The notes under the pieces are model-generated. The model saw nothing but the letters and a program-made list of their open reading frames with translations. It was not told the DNA's origin and did no database searches. This document shows, piece after piece, positions 34,411 to 46,623 of a stretch of 64,000 nt of DNA. Source of the stretch: Tamarix chinensis (taxonomy: Eukaryota; Streptophyta; Magnoliopsida; Caryophyllales; Tamaricaceae); contig CM060181.1 of assembly GCA_030549775.1 (NCBI GenBank), positions 53,140,218 through 53,204,217 of the forward strand. The letters are read 5' to 3'. Positions within the stretch are counted from its first letter, which is position 1. Each line of letters starts with the position of its first letter. The translations under genes and the position numbers were made by a program.

Positions 34411-35368
34411 GTTGAGGCTAACCCATTAGACGAGTTTCCAGCCTTTGATGTGTTATATGTGGAAGAGTGACTTTGGTATCAGTGTTATAGGCGTAGAGCC
34501 ATATTATCCGATTGATGTATTTACCTGGATACCTTTTTGGAATATTTGATCATGGTATCCCTTATTTTTTATTTTGTTATTGTAATTTGGAGCTAAGGTC
34601 CAAACTAGTATTGTATTTATAAAAATTCTTCTATTTCTAATTTTCTTATTTTACTATAAATATTTTTAACCTTGTGATTGATGTAAGGATGGTTAGGCAA
34701 ACCAGACTTATGTTAATTACGGCGGTAACACCCAATATTTTGTTTATATGCTTCCGTTGTAAAATAAAAATTTTTAATAGTAAAATTTGGGGTGTTACAC
34801 ACTTAGCCAAACATGGTCAGTCTAAAATCAAAACATGCTTCTGGAGTTTTGTATAAGAGAGAGATGGAAGAAGACTAGAGTGAGGTCATCATCTCCCTCA
34901 ATTATCAAAATTGAGTCTTTGAATTTTTTCAAGGTAGTAGCTAATGCTGAAAAAATGATAAAAAAGGGTTAAAATCACTCAAGAGCAATTTGGAGTTGGA
35001 TTATCAAAGTTCCATTTTGATGCAAGGAATTTTTTAGAAATTTTGAGCTTAAAAAACCTGACTAATCAGTCGATTAATTTGGTTTACCAATCGATTATTC
35101 TACAAACAAGTATATCCGTTTTCCAAACCTATTGATCAGTTCGGTCGAACAAAACCCCTTAGCTAAAATGATGAACCACTCAATTATTTCATACAACCAA
35201 TAGATCAGTCCACCTGAAAACTTATTTTATTCAATTTCCCAAACTTTACCCAAAACCATCTGTACCTCAAACCTAATTATAGTTCCAAATCAAGATAAAA
35301 ATTATCAAATCTTATTAAACACCACAAATTTTCATTCTATAAATCTCACAAAAATATGGGGTATTACA

Positions 35369-36660
35369 CGTCTCCACAAGAACTTGTTGTTAGATTTATA
35401 ATTTTCATCAACTAAGACTATCTAGACCAAGTGACTCTAAGAGCAAGTGATAATTGTATAAATAATCACGAATAATAAGAAATACTCAAAGGAGTCTAAC
35501 AAAATAAATAAATCTTAGGATTGAATTTTGGTCGTAATTTGGAAGTGAATAAATGAAACAATCACTTATTAAACAAATTACTCTATTCATGTGGAAAATC
35601 TAGCCACAATTAACCGATAACCTCTTTTAAGGTCTAAAAGTCTAATTTAATACATCATAATAACCTATTTTCATGGTATTAAGTCGGATTAAATTCATTA
35701 AGTTCAAGCTAATTCAATGGAGTTCCTAAGAAAATCTAGTCTACTTGTATGATTTGAGATTTCTTGTTCAATTGCTAATTCTATGTATCAATCTTCACTT
35801 TCGGTTCTTCGATTGATTTCATGTATTTAATTAAATTAGTGATCAATCAATCCTATAGAAATTAAGACTCTAGAAAATGAATAATGAAATTGAGTAATTC
35901 ACGTACACTATCAAATCAATTAATCAATTAGCTACCAAATTAGGCTTAATTCAATCTTAGATCTAGAAATTACTAACACATAAGTGAATTGATAAACATA
36001 ATAGAGAAATTATATATGAATGAAATAAATAGGGTAATAGATTAGAAGATGTGTTGAAGATATGAAATGTTGATCATCCGATACGATTGACTACAAAGCT
36101 TTAAAATTATATTCTAATGATGAATATGTATTTTCTTTTTAGATATAAAGCTTTGAGAATAGTGATAAAAATAAAGAAAAATCCTATTCTCAAAAATGAA
36201 CAGCATGCAAACTAATACTATTGTCAGCAAAATAAATCAGTCAATAAATTCATTTATCATATATCACCTTTATTATATTATTAGTTAACATAATTAATTA
36301 GATTATTTTCACACTATTTGGCTGTTAATAGTATAATAATGTTAGTATATGTGTGAAGATCTCATTGGGTGAGTGTATCATCACATCATAATAATGCACT
36401 GAACCAAATTTAAGAGTTCATTATATTTCACTAATTTGGAGTGTACAAGAATGTTGCACGGACCACAAACCAATTTATTTTTAATAAATTAAGAAACAAA
36501 AGTAAATAAAAGAAATACATATTTAATTATTCAATTAAATAATTGTATATCACATATTAAAATAATATAGTTGATTAGTGTATCAGTACATATTAATATA
36601 TTTAATTATATATAATATCATTTTATTACAAAACTTTCTTAAAAGAATAAAATTTAAATA
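35369..36660. other. Intergenic AT-rich sequence upstream of UTP7
   Basis: AT-rich sequence between the end of the retroelement and the UTP7 promoter. No ORF, RNA gene or transposon end could be supported. Confidence 0.5.
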
Positions 36661-36902
36661 TTTATACCTTTATTATTCAAACGTTTGTTTCTTAACAATC
36701 ATCCCAAAGAGAAACTAATAAAGCTGCATCATCCGGGAGGGCATTTGGGTAAATTCGTCATAGCAGGGTGTGGTGTCCCAGACCAGACCCTCTTCGCTCT
36801 CTGTGATAGCTCTCTGCTAAGCTACCACTCCTTTCCGCCACCGGCGCGCCGTTCCATCCCTTAAGTCTCCGTCGCCCTCAGCATCTCCGTTCGACACAAG
36901 CC
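36655..36902 (+). promoter_or_regulatory. Probable UTP7 promoter and 5' UTR
   Basis: A TATA-like ATATTTATACC lies at about 36657-36667. Base composition changes sharply at about 36730 to pyrimidine- and GC-rich, CTC/CCG-containing leader sequence, typical of plant 5' UTRs, and runs to the ATG at 36903. The transcription start cannot be fixed. I did not find a clear TGGGCC site II element or an AAACCCTA telo-box here, although both are common upstream of plant ribosome-biogenesis genes. Confidence 0.4.
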
Positions 36903-39900
36903 ATGGTAAGTTTTTTCTCAATCTGTTTCCTCTCGGTCCTCCCTTCTCTGGCTAGATTCCCTATTTTTGGTACTTGTCTTCTCGTTGGCGTTTTCCATCG
37001 CTGATTTCGTGGGAAACAGGGGTGATTACACACTGTTACTGAGTTTTTGGTGATTAATCCGTCTCAATTTGTTTCAAATTGTCACCATGTGTAGTCAATC
37101 GTTCAATTATTTCATGGTCTGTTTCTTGATACTTGTTTTACCTCTGTTTGGCTTCAATGGAGGACTTCTATCGTCGTTTGGTTGACGGTTGATGGTTTCT
37201 GTCTTGTCCGTTGGAGCCTAAACTTATGTCAAGAAGAACGCCATCTTCAACTAAGGCTGGGCCTAGTATGGTACAATTGGAAATTTTCAGTTCAGCATTT
37301 TCTTGCCATCGACATAACTGCTGACCTCGTCTATATGTCTATATTTTTTGTTGCAAGTGAGTACATAACAACTTTGTTGACTATGATTTTATTCATACAT
37401 GTTGTATATGTAGTAATAGATGTTCAAGCCTTTGCTGTGGCCGCCATGACCTTCCCTGCACAATTACTTGCTAAAAAGGCAAATCTGAGCCTTGTCTTTA
37501 TTTGTTTCCTGGGATCTGTTAGGTATCATATATTATTATAAATAATGATTGTTTACATGATTACATAGTTTCATCAATTTCAATTTCAGGTTTATATTAA
37601 GGTCTAGGGTTTAGAGTTTGGGATTCATGGTTTAGTATTAAAAGTTTAGGGTGTGTGCTATAACGTTTATCTTCTATTATTTATGGTTTATGATTTAGTT
37701 TAAAGGTTTATGTTTTACAATTAGGGTTTAGTTTTATTTTTAAATTTAGTTTAGGACTTAGGATGTAGGGCTTTAGGTCTAAGTAATGAAAATTTATAAT
37801 TTAGGCTCAAGGTCTAGGGTTAATGCTTTGGATTTATGGTTTAGGTATCTGACATTATGGTCTAGGGCTTATGGATCATGCAACAAGAGGGTGTTGGCAT
37901 TTAGTTAGAGGTTTTATGTTTTGGATTTATGGCTCTAGCATATGGGTTAGGGTTTAGGTTTTCTGATTAAGGTGTTATGGGATAAGGTTTTAGGATTTAG
38001 GCATTAGGTTCTAGATTTTATGGTCATTTGGATTGAGGGCTCATGCATTAGGGTTAAGGTTCTAGGGTTTGTGCATTAGTTGTTAGAACCTAGGGTTAAG
38101 GTTTATGTATATTATGGCAGATAGATTATTTATATTAGGGTTTAGGACTTAGGGTTGGGGTTTGTGTAGCTTTGGGACTTAGGATTTAGGGTTTAGTCTA
38201 AGATTCAAGATTTTGGATTAAGTCTAGGGTTTTGGATTTAGGGGTTTGGGGTTAGGGTTCATGGTGGTGTTGGAATTGTGGGGTGTGTTTGTATTTGTGT
38301 AGATCTTTATTGTTGGATGAATGTAGATCCAATCAACCAAATAAGTTTTTCAATATAATTCCAGAAGAGTTTTTACATGATCCTCACCTTATGCATAAAA
38401 AAGGGTGTGTATGTGTCTGTGTGTTTGTATTTTTTCAGGTCTTGACGATTGGATCAATTTTGTTCTAATGGTCAAGAGTAGTTCCTATTTTTGTCTTTTA
38501 TATCTATAACGTTAATTGCATTTTTGTTTTGATATTGCCCTTTTAATCTATAAATTCTCATTAGTTACCTCAGATACCACTGATATGAATTTCTAGGCCT
38601 CCAATGCAATTGCAGTGGGTATGTTGGTATCCAAAGACAACGGCACCATTAACCAGTGCCATATCATTAGACTTACAGAACATCAGTATTTCTAGTTCTG
38701 TAATTGTTGAGCATTATTAAAAAAATGAAATATATGATGCACAGGATAAATCCGAGGAACTGGATACAAATGTGAAGAAATATCTTAGAGGACAAGTTGC
38801 CAATGTGGAGGTATGATTCTTCTTGCAGAAATTTCCTTCACTACTTTGCAACTGTAATGATTTCTACATCTTGTTCATTCAGGGGCTACAAGACAAGAAA
38901 TTAAAGGGGCAACTTACTGTTAAAGAGGAGTTGTTTAAAAAGTCGGCTAGAGTTGCTGCAGGAGTTGAGAAGGTGATATTCTGAGAGGTTTTTTAGCCTG
39001 CCTTTATAACTTGCTACCTGAATGCCTTCCCTCCAGTCCTTGCTTCTTGTTTAAATGTTTTGAAGTGTGTTTATTGTGTGGTAGCTTGTTTTTCCTTCCT
39101 GTTCCCTGCTTCACTATTTACACTGTTGCACATTTTTTCCTTTTAATTGAAGTTTTGTCAATAACTCCTTGTTCTTGAATCTTCAGTGGCTTCTGCCAAG
39201 TGTGGATGGCTACTTAGAGACTGATGATATAGAGAAAACGTGGAACATCAAACAACAAGACATTGCACGGGAAGTTGATATTTTAAGCTCAAGGAATCAA
39301 TATGATATTGTTGTACCAGGTTACTTTCATGCTCTTTGCTCCTTTTTGAAAAATTTCTAATATCATTGATGATGCTGATATTGCTAACACAAAATTTTTA
39401 TGAAGAGTCTTAAGGAATTTACTATGATATTGATGTCAGTTGAGTTCCACCCGCCTCCTTCCCCTCTATGAATAAAAGGAATACAAAAGGGAGGCAGAGA
39501 AATGAAACTGTGTGTGAGAGAAGAGGTATTCGATCACATATGTGAAATCATTTTATTTCTTAGTTCAATCATCAGTGCAATGGAGACAGGAAACTAAGCA
39601 GCTATTGTACCCTTTTCAGGTTTATATTAGTTAGTGTTAGGGTATGTTTATTTGCCTATAGCAACATAGAATCATATTCCAACTGGGTTTTTACCATGTG
39701 GAGTATTGTTATCTAGTTTCTTTTAATCACTGGAAAATGGGATTTCTATTAGTGTGTGAATACCAGGCTTGTTTCCTTGGCATTTCTAGTTTTGTCCATA
39801 AAAATCAGAGGATCTTGGAAGAGGTAATTAGTAGATATATTGTGCTTGTGTGATTTTTGACATGTTTGTGGTTGGAGAAATATGCTAGGAATTTCTTCCA

Positions 39901-42900
39901 TTGCATTTAATATGTTTGTGCACAAATTTTGCCTAAAAGTTGCAAAAGACTTGGCTGGATTGTCATGGTCAGGTCTTGGCAGAATTTGTAAGCATTGATC
40001 TCTTGGTCTTTTTACTCTTTTGTCTTCAGTCAGAAGGTATATCCGTGTATTTCCTTTGTCATAGCTAAAAAAATTCTCTGTATAAAAATTATTGAAAGTT
40101 GAAACGCGGGGACAGTGGCCAAGAATGATAAGGTGCTCTCCCAGGTAGAAAAGTAAATATGCTAATGTGCGCACATTGAAGCTTTCTTGCTCCATTGCTT
40201 CTTTTTCTAAAGATAATAACTATGCAGATTCAACAAGAACACTGCTTGGAAGCCAGGTTGTATATCATGCCCAACAATGGGTGCAAGGATGCCAGTAGTT
40301 CTGATTGAATTCTATTATTTCTCCAGCTAAGAGGAGTGGGCATATGTGTATGAAAGCAGTGTCCCGTTTCCACTCTTGGCAATTACAAGAGCTAATATTA
40401 CTATGATATTTTAATAGGAGCTAATGCTTGTATAGACTGCAAGGTATAAATAGAGCAGACTCCATCATACAGTTCACTTCTTATCATTTGGTTCAATGAG
40501 GTAATAGAATCTAGAATGATATTGATGTATATTACTGCTGATCAAAATGATGTTTCGGGACTCATAATTGTTACAAGAAGAATTCCTTTTAGAGAGGCTA
40601 TAGATTTGAGATTGATACGTGCCTGAAGAAATAATCAGACTTACTCTATAACTTCTATGAAAATATCTTGCTACGTTTCTTCCTTATTGAAGGTCTCTTG
40701 CAGTAGAATTCCCTGGTTGTTTCTTTATTTTTCTACTTGTGATTGTTCCTAACACTTGATTTATTGGAATGTTTGATAACAGATTTGTATCCTTGATGAG
40801 CCATGTCCTTGCCAGCTTAAACTGCTAGAATGCAGGGCACTTATGTGTAGATATTTCTTGTTTTGTTGCCTTGCAGTTAAGCATCTTCATTTTTGTTGTA
40901 TATCCTCTTGTCCTTGTCAATATGCATGGTCATGGCACGAAGTTCTCTAATGTGCTCGTGGGTGATTTTGAGGCAATGTGTAACACCTCTTTGAGCTATT
41001 TATGAGGACTGTTAGATGTGAATTTGTCTTTGAGTCTAGGAATCATTGGACCATTGGGGGCAATGTTACAATAAAGAGTGTTATGCTATGATTGTAGCTA
41101 TCAGGGATGTAGATGAGCCAAGCTGAGCCGAATATCCCTTGGCTTGGGCTCGGCTCGTTTAACTAAACGAATGAGTTGAGTCAAAATCAGGAGTCAAAGC
41201 TATAAAATGAATCAAGTCTCATTTTTTCGAGCTCGGACTCGGCTCATTTAACTAAATGAATGAGCCAAACTGAGCTTTTAACAAGCCGAGTCGAGCCGAA
41301 TACCGAACTGGTTTAGCTTATTTACAACCCTAGCTATCAGCCTTAGTATGATGCCTTCACCAGAGGGTTGTGCATGCATGGAGCTATAGTTTACAACGGC
41401 GCCCTAATAATCTTCCTTGTAAAAATACTGGCTAACTTCTTTTAGGCTTTTCCAGATTTATGACTGGTGTAGTGGTATGGGGACCTTGCTTTCAGAAATA
41501 GAGTGTCCTTACCCTCTTTCCCACTTCCCTTCATCTATTTATGCTATTCACCTTTTCTTTTAGGCTATTTGATATTCTTTATGTTGTTTCTGCCCCCAGC
41601 TTCTGGAATTAGTATGCTCTATTGTAGCTGTAAATTTTGCCTTTATGATGTAATTAAACTTGCATGCTAACTTTGAGGGCAGTTGCAATATACATCTTTC
41701 ACTGTCATTTTTCTATGTTAATTCCAACTGTTTTGTGCAGATCTTGGTCCATATGCACTTGATTTCACCCCGAGTGGACGCTATATGGCAGTTGCAGGAC
41801 GCAGGGGGCACCTTGCTGTTGTTGACATGTTGAATATGAGCCTTATTAAGGAGCTCCAGGTAGTACATATATATGTATATATATTTATATATTTGTTTTC
41901 TCTGGGTTGGTGAGAGGCATATGAATTATTATCGACTTTATATTCAGACGCTGCAAGCATGTGTCTGACACTTACACTTTTTATTCTGTAATTAACTGTC
42001 TGCTTTTCCGGCATGTCTGTTCTGGTATGCGTGTAATTTAAAAGGGCTGAATCATACTTTTGCATGTAGCTCAGTTTTGTCAAATGGATATGATATGGAA
42101 TTAAATGAAAAATATGAGGATATTTGTCTGAATCTCTGGATGTATGGGTTACAGTCCCAGTTGAGGAGCCTGATTAGGAGTAGGATTAGACTGATAAGTT
42201 TTCTAGTTAGTATGATTACGGATCCTTTTCTTGTACCCTATTGATTAGGGTTAATTAGGACCGGAGAGTAGGAGATTAGATAGGAAATGATTGTGCGTGA
42301 GTTTGTTGAGGAGGGGAGGCTGATGATACCAATAGTAGTGGTGCTTGGCAGCTAGGGCAGGAAGAGGAGAAGAGGTCTGTTGTGAGGATAGGAAATTAAC
42401 TATCTTATTAATTATCTCGACTTGCTTATTATTTGTTGTGTAACGCCTTATTTATAGTATAATAAAGGCTAGCAGGCTTACCTCCTGCATATTAATTATT
42501 AAATTAGATACACTTCTTGAAGGAACCCTAGATGCAGGGCGTGAGGGGTGGGAATATGAGAATGGATAATGACAAATTAATATCCCTGTATTTTATACCC
42601 TCAGATACAAAACATGAAAGAAGGGAAAAATTCCCCCCCTTATCAATCTCCATCTAACTTTCTCCCCTGCTTTAATCCCCTCCTATCCATCTCCCTCATA
42701 CCAAGCATATCCATCTTTGTAAATTGAACACAAATATCTTTAGGAATGTTAGATACACATTGTAATGGTTACAATAATTCCTCACAAGTACGAGATATGA
42801 AAGTGGATAGTGTTGTGAGGAGTAATGTAGCTATGGAAATTACAATGAAGATCAATCCAGCTAAGAAAAGTTAGCTAAAAATGTACTCAAGAGGCTTTTT

Positions 42901-45900
42901 GTAGTTGAGTGCATTTGATGCTCATGAAAAGACATCCCAACAGGAAGTAATCTGTTTTGGCTTGGAACCAATTGAGTGGTAAAAACAGAATCAAAATTAA
43001 TTTTCTGTCCGGTGGGCTGATTGGCCTATGTTTAGTTTTTGGTGGACTGCTTTGTCTTGAGACCATTTGAGTGGCAAAGACAGAATCAAAACTAATTTTC
43101 TTTCCTGCAAACCAGTGGACTGGTCTGACTTGAAACCAGTCCACTGGTTTTGATGAAAATTCAATCCAGAAATCCACTTATAGCTCTAGTTTTACAAGGA
43201 ACCATTGAACTGGTTAGGTGAAAACCAGTTGACTGTCTACCACTTAAAGTACTTAGAAAAAAGTTTTCAATGATGAAACCAACTTAAAAACCTTTTCAAA
43301 AAAGTTTCTAAGGAAATTTAAAACATGTAAGAAACACAAGTGGTCAAACCACACTCATATTACAATGCAGACTTGTAAGAAAATCTATCACAAACTCCTA
43401 AGTCTTGAAAGTCTTCATTGTTGATCTTTGTGCTTGATACATGATATGCAACTATGAATTCCTTAGCACTTCTGGTATTGGTGAATTGTTAATACTCCAA
43501 TAAAGCCTTTGATAAACATGCACATTTAACAAGGCAAGTTGAACCCTAAACTGGATTTGCTGTCATCAAAATAAGGGTTAGTGAAATTGATTGATCTACA
43601 AGGTCAGTATATCTTACACACAAAAAAGGATATTATTGTCTACTAAATCTTAACTATATATTGCGCCAACTGGATAATTTCCCTCTAAGCTAATATCTCC
43701 TAAATCTTTACTAATTCGATTAATAATGAAAGCAACTATATATGAAAAGATATCATCTAAAGTGTAATTAGATACTATAAGATATTAGCTAATCATGCTG
43801 TTAAATATATAATATGCCTATAAAGGGAATCAATCATTCAGCCTTCCTTTGGGAAGGACCTGTAACAGCATGCAGGAAAGTATCAAATGTGATAAAATTT
43901 TAGAAGGTTTTTCTGGGAGTATTTAATCCATTTCTCATGTGAAAAATCTAAAGTTAGTTTGTTAGTTTGTTTTTTATTTTTTGAGTATTGTTCAAGTGTT
44001 TGTGGTATCCATATGTTGGCGATATATGTTGCTACCAACAGCTGACTGCTATTGGTTCTCTCAGGTTAGGGAAACAGTACGAGATGTTGTATTCCTGCAC
44101 AATGAGTTATTCTTTGCTGCTGCTCAAAAGAAGTAAGATCAGTATTTCTGATTTCTCTTTAGGTTGATTTACAATTTTATGCCAGGCTTTCCAAAGGTTT
44201 GGTTATGCTACTTAAAGATTCTTGATGGATGCAAGCATAACCATATTTGCATCAAGTGTCTGTTTATGTGGACTTGCTTCATTGATGCAGTTGGCTGAAT
44301 ATTTGTTTGGCTGTCTGCTCAAAATAGTATTGAGATGACTGCTAAAGTTCAAAGCATCTACCCAAAAAGATGTCACTGGTACAGTTGACACTTGGGTTAC
44401 CGATAGTTTGTCCCTCTTTTGACTAAGCTTATATATGTTGGATTTGAATTAGCATTGATCTTTTGAATCCAACTTAGTATATTTAGGTCCCTAAAGTACT
44501 TGTGCTAATGCATATCGTTTGAAAAGGTGCAAGGTGCCACAGGTTTGGAGTTTTTTTTTTATCCTAGGTGAGGTGACATTGGCAAGGTGCACTAAGTTGC
44601 GCAAGTCTCTAAGGCGGATGTCTTACTAAAAAAGGCTGTTTGTGGGTTTTAATAAACGAGCCTAAAAATGAAGCACAAGCTTGACTCATTTATAAACGAG
44701 CCGGGCCGAGCTGGCTCACAAGCTTTTGTGGTAAACAAGCTGAGCTCAGAAGCATTTTTATGCTCACTCGAACCTTATTTTTGGGCTCGTTTACCTAAAT
44801 AAAAGAGACGAGTCAAGCCCTTAGCGAGCTAAGCCCAAAAGCTCGCGAGCCGGCTCGGTTCGTTAGCAACCCTTGTTACAAGTCTGGTTTCTTCTATTAT
44901 TTTTATATCAAGTGCTAAGTTTAAAAATATTATTCCACTTAAAGTAATAATATAGTTATAAAAGCTAGATTAGAAGGACAAGGCAAATTACATATTTTGA
45001 ATAAAATCAACTGTCAAGTGTTACCAAATTCAATGAGAAGAAAATAAAAGACATAGGAGTATAGACACGTTTGGATTGAAAGATACCGGATAGAATACTG
45101 GATAGTCCTAACTCTTAATTCAAAATACCAACCTTCAACTGATTTCATAAGTTAACCTGCAAAAACTACTGTCCATTAAATAAGGGTCCATGGAACAGAA
45201 CCCATCAGTACAATGGTATTGAGTAACTCTTTATACAAGACTAATATGAAAAGTCCGCATATCAAAAACATTGCAGCAATACATGGTATAAAATACTGAA
45301 ATATTCATGCGATGATTAAAATACAATAATCAGATTAGATAAACAAATATCACTAAAACCACATACTGCTTATATCCGTTCATTTAGAACATACTGAAAC
45401 TTACCAACCAAGCATCCAAGGATATAATGATTAGTACAAATCTCAACACAATAACCATTATTTTTATAATATATCTCATATCTCCATATTAAAACCAATA
45501 ATATCCATTACATCACAAGTAGGGATCAAAGGCAACTACCAAATATAGGTAGGCACCGATGCTTCTATCGAACCACATGTAGGCATGGAAGCTACTACCA
45601 AGCCACAGGTAGGTACGAAGCCAACCTACTACTAAACCACAGGTAGGCACGAAGATACTATCAAACCAATTCATTAATCATTTCGATTCAACAATAATTA
45701 TTTATATTTTTATTTACTTGAGTGGAGATCATATCAACTTGGAAACACTAAAATACTCTAGTCATACCAACTCACTAAGACAACATGATATCCTACCAAC
45801 TATCAACCCAAGGATACTAAGGTACCTTGATTGTACTGGTACGAGAAGGAAATATAGTACCTAACTGACAAGGATACCTAATCCATAAGTATGTATATCC

Positions 45901-46582
45901 TCTATAAGTCCGTAGAGCTAAATAGAGTAAGATATAGGGCTTGAATGATATGCTGAGGCACACCAGCAAAAATCCATAATCAACCATGGGCTAAACTACG
46001 TCTTTAGGGTAGTGATCCCTAAAGAGCCAACATACACGATTTTGATTTTTTTTTCATTTTTTTATTTTAAATATTTGTATTTTAATAAGATGACCGCGAA
46101 ATTACATAATAAACAAATAGGTCCAACTTCCATACATAACCATTTTTGTTCATTTCTCGTTGTTCAGGATAACCATGAAATAGGTCATCATTAAAGTTAT
46201 CTCAAAAATCTCCTAAGGCCATCCTAGGTTCAATTATTCACATTTGGGTACATTAGGCCAAAAATGACCGAAATGCCCTTGAGACCATAAGTATGACCCA
46301 CATCATCATGCATTTTATGTACTAATTTCATTTTATTTGTTAGTTTATCATGATAAGGATAAAATACAGTTATTTAATTATTTAACATGCAATTAAATTA
46401 TCAGACTTGCCAAATAACTATTTTACCCTTACATATGATATAACATGTAAAATTCCAACATGCTTATCCAGTTCATCCAAAATTACATATTCTAATACTC
46501 AATAATAATTAATACATATTAGGCGTGTCTATCAGAATAAATATCATCCTATGTTTAAAAAGACTAAATTGCCCCTAGGCAC

Positions 46583-46623
<41 letters not shown>

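Larger units (their letters stand above)
31810..34799 (+). mobile_element. LTR E (3.0 kb), plus-strand A-like solo LTR in the host 5' LTR
   Basis: It starts TATAATACCCC and ends TTTGGGGTGTTACA, and host LTR sequence resumes on both sides. I cannot find a convincing TSD (CTCCC versus CACTT), so the left boundary may have changed. The order is AT-rich U3, CT-rich leader (32040-33200), TTTTTTG/GTAAGTATAC (33309), repeats (33750-34165), TTACTCAGTATGTAGCGTA (34326) and a TTTGTGCAG/GTTG acceptor (34410). ORFs in the leader are low-complexity. Confidence 0.7.
4771..35368 (-). mobile_element. Degenerate Ty3/gypsy (Del/Tekay-like chromovirus) element carrying five nested LTR insertions
   Basis: Read on the minus strand the parts are in standard order: 5' LTR (35368 to 28972), initiator-Met-type PBS (28966-28954), gag (about 28560-28300 and 19470-18700), protease (18669-18175), RT (18170-17560 and 13890-13640), RNase H (about 13600-13200), a remnant of the integrase C-terminus (about 13100-12840), polypurine tract (about 12697-12684) and a truncated 3' LTR (12680 to about 4771). 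Without the insertions the internal region is only about 3.8 kb, shorter than usual, because the integrase catalytic region is missing. Many in-frame stops show it is dead. The gag-PR-RT-RH order and a C-terminal EEATWE-like motif (here KEATWE) indicate the chromovirus lineage. Clade assignment is inference. Confidence 0.8.
28972..35368 (-). repeat. 5' LTR of the host Ty3/gypsy element, split by LTR E
   Basis: Parts 28972-31809 and 34800-35368 add up to about 3.4 kb. On the + strand it begins TGTTATCACCCCC and ends GGGGTATTACA. It contains TATAAATA (31629-31622), a GTAAGT donor-like site (31239), short repeats (about 29915-30020) and GCTCGTGGGAATGAG (29418). It is collinear with the 3' LTR at 9938-12680 and is a B-type LTR. 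The small ORFs (29055-29279, 29714-29938, 31615-31833) are not supported. Confidence 0.75.

Noticed and set aside
37182..37541. 119-residue ORF in UTP7 intron 1
   Set aside because: Lies in the intron, matches no family I know and includes no supporting context.
39749..40195. 148-residue minus-strand ORF in UTP7 intron 4
   Set aside because: No recognisable domain, no flanking gene signals, and it lies in ordinary intron sequence.
42140..42540. Possible small Ty1/copia LTR or TRIM in UTP7 intron 5
   Set aside because: A TATA-like motif is present, but I could not find TG...CA ends or a TSD, so it is mentioned only under the intron.
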